Shown piece after piece: positions 15,464 to 20,598 of a DNA stretch of 20,598 nucleotides; position 1 is the stretch's first letter, and each line of letters opens with the position of its first letter. The notes beneath the pieces were generated by a model. That model was given only the letters and a program-made list of their open reading frames with translations. It did no database searches and was not told where the DNA came from. The stretch is from the NCBI GenBank assembly GCA_002729275.1, contig PBTP01000031.1:33910-54507 (forward strand), written 5' to 3'. The translations under genes and the position numbers were made by a program. Source of the DNA: Roseibacillus sp. Its GTDB lineage: Bacteria; Verrucomicrobiota; Verrucomicrobiia; Verrucomicrobiales; Akkermansiaceae.

Positions 15464-17234
15464 GCCCTCTGCTCTCCTCCTGCATCAGGTCAGGATAAAC
15501 ACCGGTTGCGAATTCCCTGCATAGCTCCACGACGTGCTGAGTTTCAGCTGCGACGAGGCATTGAGTGGCAAGCTCAGAGCATTCGGTAAAATCTAGCATG
15601 CGTACCGCCTGTTTGACGAGGGGAACCAGCGGCGCTCCTACGGACAATTCATCTACTCCAAGGCCGACGAGCAGGGGTAGCAAGGTGAGGTCGCCGGCCA
15701 TTTCTCCGCAGATACCCGTCCAGATCTGGTGTTGCGATGCACCCTCAACCACATTTTTAATTAACCGGATAATTCCGGGATGTGCTGAGCGGTAGAGCTT
15801 TGCGACCCGCGGATTTACACGATCAACCGCCACCGTATACTGTACGAGATCATTAGTGCCAATTGACAGGAAATCCACCTCAGCTGCGATCTCGGCTGCA
15901 ACCATCGCGGCAGAAGGAACCTCAATCATTGCGCCAACTGCAATGTCTGGATTAAAATCGACCCCTCGCTCGGTCAACTCAACAACACACTCGGCGAGCA
16001 GGCTCTTGGCCTGTCGGACTTCGCCTACTCCGGAAATCAAGGGAAACATCAGGCCCACCCGGCCAGAGGTTCCGGCGCGCAGGATAGCTCGTAACTGCTC
16101 TTTGAAAAGGTCTTTACGGTCGAGAGAAAACCGGATGCCCCGCCATCCGAGAAACGGGTTCGGTTCAGGCTCGCTTAACGGCTCCCCGGGAACTTTGTCT
16201 CCGCCGGCATCGAGAGTTCGAAAAATCACTTCGTGGGGTGCAATTCGTTCAGCAACCCTCGAGTAGAGTGCTGCCTGCTCTTCCTCGTCAGGGCATTCCT
16301 CATGTTCGAGCAGGAAAAACTCTGTTCGGAAAAGGCCTACACCCCTTGCTCCAGATCGAGTCACGAGATCAACTTCATGCTCAAACTCTATGTTGGCTGA
16401 GAGGGTGATGGTATGCCCGTCGGCTGTGGAAGCTTCCAGATCTCGTAGCTTGTCCAGTTCTTTGCGTCGGCGTTGGTGCTGCTCTTCCAGCTCACGGTAT
16501 CTCGCAACTGTCTGCGGGGTAGGATTGGAGATGAGTTTCCCCTCGTAGCCATCAAGAATGCAGGGGTCGAGAGCGCGTAAATTGAACACGGCATTTTGAA
16601 GGCCGACTACCGCTGGAATCCCTAGTGAACGGGCTAAAATTGCAGTGTGGGAGGTGATACTGCCCTGCTCGGTAGCAAAGCCAAGGACCTGATGGCGGTC
16701 CATCGCCGCTGTGGCTGAGGGGCTAAGATCGTATGCGACGAGCAGATGCTGATGGTCGGGCTCATCTGGAGCAGCCTCCTCGTGCTCCGCATCAAAATTG
16801 CGGAGAACCCGCTGGCAAACGTCTTCGATATCGGTTGTTCGATCACGAAAAAATGGATCTGGAATGCGCCGCATTGACTCCAGCTGGTTCTGCATGACCG
16901 CGTAGAAGCAGTATTCTGCATTCTGACTTCGTTCCTCGATCGCTTTGGGAACCCCGGTGAGGACGACTGGATCTTCGAGAACGAGCATATGGGCCTCAAA
17001 GATACGGCCCTCTTCATTCCCGGAGAGGGACTCCATATGCCGTCTCAGCCCCTCAAGCTGCTTGCGAGTACGGGCGAGCGCATCCTTGAATCGCTCGGTT
17101 TCGCGAGCTGTATTTGCAATCGGGTAGACTTCTGGAGCTGCAAATCCACGAGCGATCACGTGGACAGGCCCGAAAACGATGCCACGTGAGACAGGGGTCC
17201 CCACATAGGTCGTTTCCTTTGCTACTCCGCTCAT
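15429..17234 (-). CDS. ptsI: Phosphoenolpyruvate-protein phosphotransferase (PTS Enzyme I)
   Basis: The product is 601 residues from the ATG at 17234; a TTG at 17270 would add 12 residues unlike the family start. Enzyme I takes phosphate from PEP to His196 in GSITSHTAILARSLGIP and passes it to HPr. Other active residues are Arg303 in LFRTEF, Arg339 in FRTLDAGGDK, Glu438 in IEVPSA, Asn461-Asp462 in GTNDLVQYT, and Cys509 in GICGE. All sit at a constant +7 offset from E. coli positions (recalled). Domain order is HPr-binding/phosphohistidine domain then PEP-binding TIM barrel. The C-terminus has a Ser/Pro-rich tail (SRGPTAPSFASRPA) longer than usual, encoded where the gene overlaps the vWA gene. 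It lies 74 nt behind ptsH on the same strand, so co-transcription is likely. No EII gene is in the window. Confidence 0.97.
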   Translation of the reverse strand: MSGVAKETTYVGTPVSRGIVFGPVHVIARGFAAPEVYPIANTARETERFKDALARTRKQLEGLRRHMESLSGNEEGRIFEAHMLVLEDPVVLTGVPKAIEERSQNAEYCFYAVMQNQLESMRRIPDPFFRDRTTDIEDVCQRVLRNFDAEHEEAAPDEPDHQHLLVAYDLSPSATAAMDRHQVLGFATEQGSITSHTAILARSLGIPAVVGLQNAVFNLRALDPCILDGYEGKLISNPTPQTVARYRELEEQHQRRRKELDKLRDLEASTADGHTITLSANIEFEHEVDLVTRSGARGVGLFRTEFFLLEHEECPDEEEQAALYSRVAERIAPHEVIFRTLDAGGDKVPGEPLSEPEPNPFLGWRGIRFSLDRKDLFKEQLRAILRAGTSGRVGLMFPLISGVGEVRQAKSLLAECVVELTERGVDFNPDIAVGAMIEVPSAAMVAAEIAAEVDFLSIGTNDLVQYTVAVDRVNPRVAKLYRSAHPGIIRLIKNVVEGASQHQIWTGICGEMAGDLTLLPLLVGLGVDELSVGAPLVPLVKQAVRMLDFTECSELATQCLVAAETQHVVELCREFATGVYPDLMQEESRGPTAPSFASRPA

Positions 17235-17246
17235 CAACCATAGTTT

Positions 17247-17279
17247 GGCCAGAGGGCAGGAGGTGGTCAATGCCTGGCC
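17247..17279 (-). other. Inverted repeat in the ptsH-ptsI spacer
   Basis: On the transcribed (minus) strand GGCCAG and CTGGCC (6 bp) enclose a loop with an inner GCA/TGC pairing. The loop contains CACCTCC, the same letters as the anti-Shine-Dalgarno end of 16S rRNA. The structure ends about 12 nt before the ptsI ATG. It may affect ptsI translation or transcript decay; no experimental basis. Confidence 0.3.
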
Positions 17280-17308
17280 TTCGGTTGATGGTATTCAGGT
17301 TAAAACCT

Positions 17309-17575
17309 TCAGGCTTCCCCAAAATTACGAACAACCAAATCTTCGAGCGATTGTAAGGCTTCCCCAGCGTCAGAGCCCTCCGCAATCAGCTTGAGAACCG
17401 ATCCGTGTCCTGCCGCGAGCATCATTAAACCCATGATGCTCTTCCCGTTAATCTCTTCGCCGTCCTTTTCCACACGTATCTCAGCTTCGAATTGACTCGC
17501 AGTCTTGACGAATTCCGCCGCTGGTCGGGCGTGAATTCCGAGTTTGTTGGAAACTGTTACTTCTTTGCTCAGCAT
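17309..17575 (-). CDS. ptsH: HPr phosphocarrier protein
   Basis: The 88-residue product is a standard HPr. His15 in LGIHARPAAEF is the site phosphorylated by Enzyme I, and Ser46 in NGKSIMGLMMLAAG is the site phosphorylated by HPr kinase. Having both sites next to an hprK gene means this HPr can be regulated by Ser46 phosphorylation. The ATG at 17575 has no Shine-Dalgarno motif. It lies between hprK (150 nt upstream) and ptsI (74 nt downstream), on the same strand. It could also be an NPr-like (ptsO) protein, but the Ser46 context and the linked hprK favour HPr. Confidence 0.96.
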   Translation of the reverse strand: MLSKEVTVSNKLGIHARPAAEFVKTASQFEAEIRVEKDGEEINGKSIMGLMMLAAGHGSVLKLIAEGSDAGEALQSLEDLVVRNFGEA

Positions 17576-17621
17576 GGGAAAGGCGAACGTGCGGGTAGTC
17601 TAGGAGGCCCAGTGGTGTGGT

Positions 17622-17638
17622 GGGAAGGTAAATTTCCC
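17622..17638. other. Short hairpin in the hprK-ptsH spacer
   Basis: GGGAAG (17622-17627) and TTTCCC (17633-17638) form a 6-bp stem (one G-T pair) around GTAAA, about 47 nt upstream of the ptsH start. The 150-nt spacer (17576-17725) otherwise shows no supported gene. This may be a minor transcript structure or a binding site; it is not specific evidence for either. Confidence 0.2.
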
Positions 17639-17725
17639 GACTTGGACCGAGTCCTCCCAGATCTGTTAGCTCAGGGAGCGTATGGATTCCGGGCGGGGGA
17701 GCGGATTTCTGACCGCTGGCGTTAA

Positions 17726-18691
17726 TTAGATCGCGGAGTTACTCCCCTGCATTTTTGCCAGCAGTCGCTGATTGAATTCATCCGCCATGTCGTAGCCAAG
17801 GCGGCGTAACTGCAGGTCGAGGGCTGCTACTGCGACAAGCCGGGCAGTATCTCTGCCGGCTGCAACTGGAATCTCCACATGGGGAATCGATTGTCCGAGA
17901 ATCATGTGGCCCTCTCGGTGCAGGCCAACCCGGTCCACCTTATTCAGATCGCTTTCTCCCTTGAGGGTGACTACGAGGTCGAGGCGTTTCTCGGGACGAA
18001 TGGCGGAAAGTCCAAAAAGGTTGGCAGCATTGATGATGCCAATACCGCGCATCTCGATGTATCCCCTCGCAAGATCCGGACAAGAAGCAATGAGCTCGTC
18101 ACCGTGACGTTGAAATCGCACCATGTCATCAGCCACGAGAGCGCCTCCGCGCTCGAGAAGCCCTATCGCGGTCTCGCTTTTGCCTGAGCCGCTACTTCCA
18201 ATGATCAGGATGCCGACCCCGCGGTAGTCGACCATGCAACCATGCATGGACGTTGATTCAGAAAACTCCTGTTCGAGGAGAATGGAGGCCATGTTGAGAA
18301 ACTTCATGGTCACCATCGGTGTCTGGAAAATAGTGAGCTCGTATTCCGCCGCAATGGCGAGGAGGTCATCAGATAAGACATGATCCCTCGAGGTGACGAT
18401 GCACGGGATCCGCTTCTCACAAAGTTGGCGAAAGCGCTTTGAACGGACATGGGGATCCAGCTTCCTAAGATATGAAGCCTCCGAGTTGCCAACTACCTGG
18501 ATCCGTTTGTTGGCGAAATATGTAAAGAACCCTGCAAGGGCCAGGCCCGGGCGGTTGGGAGCTGGTTCGCGAATAGCTCTTTCTAATCCTGTTTCCGAGT
18601 CACCTACCAACCGGAGCTTGAGGGCCTCGTGATGCCTCTCATAAAAACGCCTAACACTGATAGAGGTGATCTTTTTCACCCTGGATGCCAT
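17726..18691 (-). CDS. hprK: HPr(Ser) kinase/phosphorylase
   Basis: The 321-residue product is full length. The N-terminal domain (about 1-135) is the regulatory part. The kinase domain has the Walker A loop GSSGSGKS (165-172), VADDMVRF (187-193), and the HprK signature around EMRGIGIINAANLFG (213-227), followed by the RLDLVVTL strand. It uses ATP or pyrophosphate to phosphorylate HPr on Ser46 and reverses this by phosphorolysis. That couples the energy state to HPr function. The gene precedes ptsH and ptsI on the same strand. A candidate promoter lies just upstream at 18718-18744. No Shine-Dalgarno motif precedes the ATG at 18691. Confidence 0.97.
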   Translation of the reverse strand: MASRVKKITSISVRRFYERHHEALKLRLVGDSETGLERAIREPAPNRPGLALAGFFTYFANKRIQVVGNSEASYLRKLDPHVRSKRFRQLCEKRIPCIVTSRDHVLSDDLLAIAAEYELTIFQTPMVTMKFLNMASILLEQEFSESTSMHGCMVDYRGVGILIIGSSGSGKSETAIGLLERGGALVADDMVRFQRHGDELIASCPDLARGYIEMRGIGIINAANLFGLSAIRPEKRLDLVVTLKGESDLNKVDRVGLHREGHMILGQSIPHVEIPVAAGRDTARLVAVAALDLQLRRLGYDMADEFNQRLLAKMQGSNSAI

Positions 18692-18717
18692 GGCGACAGG
18701 TTAATACTTCCAAAGAA

Positions 18718-18744
18718 ATTCTAAATCTCATTTTTGAAAATCAA
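18718..18744 (-). promoter_or_regulatory. Candidate promoter upstream of hprK
   Basis: On the minus strand TTGATT (18744-18739) and TAGAAT (18723-18718, five of six matches to TATAAT) are separated by 15 nt, which is short of the usual 16-18. The -10 element lies about 27 nt before the hprK ATG. Start-site mapping at about 18710 would decide. Confidence 0.35.
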
Positions 18745-18745
18745 G

Positions 18746-18767
18746 AGCGCGCACACTGTTTCGCGCT
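18746..18767 (-). terminator. Hairpin between lptB and hprK
   Basis: AGCGCG (18746-18751) and CGCGCT (18762-18767) form a perfect 6-bp stem, extendable to 8 bp, with a 10-nt loop. On the minus strand it is followed by CTTGATTTTC, a partial U-run. It may separate the lpt transcript from hprK-ptsH-ptsI and lies directly upstream of the candidate hprK promoter. Confidence 0.35.
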
Positions 18768-18991
18768 TTAAATGGGAATGTGAAGAGGATTGAGGGTGGT
18801 GAAGGGAGCGTTGAATCTCATATCTGACCGCAGAGGGGAGTTCGTAAAACCTTAATCGTGCCGTTTTTCAGTCCTCCGCGAGTTTGCGCGAAGAGGAAGC
18901 AGCGCTGATCTTCAAGTTTCAGAGAGGTTTTCGACAGGCCTGAATTCTCCGAGTCTCGCCTCGCCGTCTGATCCCAGGATCTTGCAGAGTT

Positions 18992-19774
18992 CTACATGGA
19001 AAAGTTCTCGCCAAGGTAGTGGCGTCGGGCAACAGGGTCTTCAGCGAGTTTTTCGGATTGGCCCTCAAGTACGACACGGCCTTCGAGCAGGAGATAGGCT
19101 CGATCTACGATCTGAAGGGTCTCACGGACGTTGTGATCTGTAATCAGCAGGGAAATGCCGTAATCACTACGGAGCTGCTGAATGATTTCCTGAATGTCGA
19201 GAACCGCTATGGGGTCGACACCGCTGAACGGCTCGTCGAGCATCAGGAGGCTAGGGTCCGTGCAGAGGGATCGTGCGATGGAGAGGCGCCGTTTTTCCCC
19301 GCCGGAGAGAGTAAGAGCGGAGGACCGGCGGACCTCAGTAATACCAAAGCGCTCGAGTAATTCATCGCAGCGTTCCCGGCGCTCTTTCCGACTGAGATCA
19401 CGTCTGGTTTCGAGAACAGCAAGAAGGTTCTGTTCTACGCTAAGCTTACGGAATATGGATTCCTCCTGGGGAAGATAACCGAGGCCATAGCGGGCCCGCT
19501 TGTGCATCGGCATTCGTGTCACGTTACGATCTCCCATCCGAACCTGTCCGGAATCCGGAGGGACGAGGCCGGCGATCATGTAGAACGTGGTGGTCTTGCC
19601 AGCTCCATTCGGACCAAGAAGACCAACTACCTCGCCAGGTAAAACGGTGAGGCTGACACTCTCCACCACGGGGCGGCCACTATAGACCTTGCGGAGGCCT
19701 TCAGCTTGTAGAACGGAATCGCCTGTATTCGGGGATGCAGGTGTTACCGCTGTATGGTTGGATTCATTTTCCAC
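18992..19774 (-). CDS. lptB: LPS export ABC transporter ATP-binding protein
   Basis: The 260-residue product is an ABC ATPase with LptB features. It has Walker A GPNGAGKTT (54-62), Q-loop with LptB-type PQEESIFRKLSV (102-113), signature LSGGEKRR (156-163), Walker B LLMLDEPFSGVDP (176-188) and the H-loop ITDHNVRE (211-218). LptB drives lipopolysaccharide extraction from the inner membrane with LptF and LptG. The N-terminus is extended by about 20 residues beyond the usual start. The only early start is a GTG at 19774, without a Shine-Dalgarno motif, 11 nt after the stop of the upstream OstA-like gene. Translational coupling with that gene is plausible and supports a shared LPS-transport role. 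Confidence 0.95.
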   Translation of the reverse strand: MENESNHTAVTPASPNTGDSVLQAEGLRKVYSGRPVVESVSLTVLPGEVVGLLGPNGAGKTTTFYMIAGLVPPDSGQVRMGDRNVTRMPMHKRARYGLGYLPQEESIFRKLSVEQNLLAVLETRRDLSRKERRERCDELLERFGITEVRRSSALTLSGGEKRRLSIARSLCTDPSLLMLDEPFSGVDPIAVLDIQEIIQQLRSDYGISLLITDHNVRETLQIVDRAYLLLEGRVVLEGQSEKLAEDPVARRHYLGENFSM

Positions 19775-19785
19775 GTCACGCCGGT

Positions 19786-20598
19786 TTACTGATCATCTGC
19801 TCGCTGTCGGAGTTTCTCAAAGTTTTTATCCTGAAGATCAAAGAATTGTTCCCATGCTCCCCGGGAGAGTTCAAAGCTGCCATTTGGATAAAAGAGAATA
19901 TAAAGGCCGTCTTCCCGAGCTTCGAAAAAGCTCTTCCCCTGACGAATGGCAGGGCGTCCTCCACGGAGTGCGAGAGTTCCGGTGGATGCCTCGTAGGTCG
20001 CGGCCGCAGATTTTGCTACCACCGGCTGGGATCCAGCCCCAGGTAGTCGTGATATCATGACATTTCCAAGTGCGACAATCTTGTCGACTTCAGAAAAGGC
20101 CTCAGGGCCTTCAGGGGCCCTGGCATCAGTCCTATTCCTAGGGGTTAGGCTGATACGCATGCTCTTATCACACCGGAGACGGAATCGGGGCTCCTCCGCG
20201 ACGATTTCACCAAGATACACGATCTGTCCCTTGAGGGCATCAAAGGAGAGGCCTCCCTCGCAGGTTACCGTAAGATAATCTGTGTGCCTCTCCGGTTTTT
20301 CTTCCGCTTCATCAGATTGGGAGAGGTTTCCGTTTGTCGTCCAGGGCCCCGGCTCGGCGAAGAGGCTTCCGTTCTGGTAAATACGCAGGTAGAGGTCTGG
20401 CGCTCCAGCGCGCAGGAAGTTGTCGCCAACTCCAAGAGAAGGGGTTCCGCCCTTTAGAAGAATATGGGCTCCCTGCACATCGACAATAACGTGCTCAGCG
20501 GTTGCCTTAACTGGAGAGTCTCCTTCAGCTTTGGTATGTTGGACCAGTCGAACACTACCGCTGGCTATGATATGTTCAAGATCTGAGAAAGCCTCCGG
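19786..20598 (-). CDS. LptA/OstA-like protein with duplicated domain (5' end outside the window)
   Basis: The minus-strand frame is open from the stop at 19786 to the right edge, giving at least 270 residues; the true start is outside. A GTG at 20478 is internal, because conserved sequence continues upstream of it. The visible part holds two copies of a domain of about 88 residues (20598-20335 and 20106-19843). Each begins with PEAFS, then IIASGSV or IVALGNV, and ends in a YQNGS or YPNGS turn followed by a GPW or GAW. Alternating beta-type residues and position directly upstream of lptB suggest an OstA/LptA-type periplasmic LPS-carrier protein. Family is inferred from context and pattern, so no symbol is given. 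Confidence 0.75.
   Translation of the reverse strand, partial: PEAFSDLEHIIASGSVRLVQHTKAEGDSPVKATAEHVIVDVQGAHILLKGGTPSLGVGDNFLRAGAPDLYLRIYQNGSLFAEPGPWTTNGNLSQSDEAEEKPERHTDYLTVTCEGGLSFDALKGQIVYLGEIVAEEPRFRLRCDKSMRISLTPRNRTDARAPEGPEAFSEVDKIVALGNVMISRLPGAGSQPVVAKSAAATYEASTGTLALRGGRPAIRQGKSFFEAREDGLYILFYPNGSFELSRGAWEQFFDLQDKNFEKLRQRADDQ

Larger units (their letters stand above)
18692..18991. other. Non-coding gap of 300 nt between lptB and hprK
   Basis: No convincing gene is found on either strand. It contains a candidate promoter (18718-18744), a hairpin (18746-18767) and an imperfect inverted repeat (CCTCCGCG at 18873-18880 against CGCG and GAGG at 18887-18896). In the lptB frame, a 58-codon stretch without stops follows the TAG, but it has no good start codon and is treated as chance. 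In many Gram-negative bacteria rpoN and hpf/raiA occupy this place. Confidence 0.5.

Noticed and set aside
18873..18896. Inverted repeat downstream of lptB as its intrinsic terminator
   Set aside because: In the lptB transcript direction the stem is followed by an A-run, not a U-run, and the stem has a 2-nt bulge.
18816..18991. 58-codon stop-free extension in the lptB frame after its TAG
   Set aside because: It has no usable start codon and ends at a TGA; the length is not surprising in GC-rich DNA. Stop read-through would need specific evidence.

Overview
The window looks like a piece of a Verrucomicrobiota chromosome (inference). The evidence is a moderately GC-rich, densely coding sequence with an exported sulfatase, a DUF1080 protein, an LptA/LptB pair next to HPr kinase, HPr and Enzyme I with no sugar-specific PTS permease beside them, and start codons almost all lacking a Shine-Dalgarno motif. 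There are 15 credible genes, two of them cut by the window edges. I see no rRNA, tRNA, CRISPR array, insertion sequence, prophage or toxin-antitoxin pair.

Layout. (1) 1-3741, minus strand: the N-terminal 355 residues of a large unrecognised exported protein, a small membrane protein, and an oligopeptidase B-like S9 peptidase that carries a signal peptide. (2) 3839-8063, plus strand: a probable four-gene operon of a TIM-barrel PEP-hydrolase-like protein, a UPF0261/Tm-1-like protein coupled to it with a 2-nt gap, an exported DUF1080 (3-keto-disaccharide hydrolase-like) protein and an exported sulfatase. It reads like a catabolic operon for complex or sulfated glycans, but the first two genes have no settled function. 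(3) 8125-11748, minus strand: a membrane-anchored DUF218 (YdcF-like) protein and a complete DNA polymerase I with intact proofreading residues. (4) 11849-12733, plus strand: an anchored protein with a proline-rich linker, unrecognised. (5) 12783-14270, minus strand: an M32 (Taq-type) carboxypeptidase, divergent from a membrane-anchored vWA-domain protein at 14402-15463. (6) 15429-20598, minus strand: lptA-like, lptB, hprK, ptsH and ptsI, in that transcription order.

How they work together. HprK, HPr and Enzyme I form a phosphorylation chain. Enzyme I uses PEP to phosphorylate His15 of HPr, and HprK phosphorylates Ser46 of HPr with ATP. With no EII gene in view, a regulatory PTS is plausible. 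The lptA-like and lptB genes upstream point to LPS export. The rpoN and hpf/raiA genes often found between lptB and the PTS genes in other Gram-negatives are absent; a 300-nt non-coding gap sits there.

I found no clear new defence or mobile system. The most interesting unknowns are the UPF0261/TIM-barrel pair (the two halves of the plant Tm-1 architecture, here split and in reversed order), the tandemly duplicated OstA-like domain, the large truncated exported protein at the left edge, and the near absence of Shine-Dalgarno sequences.
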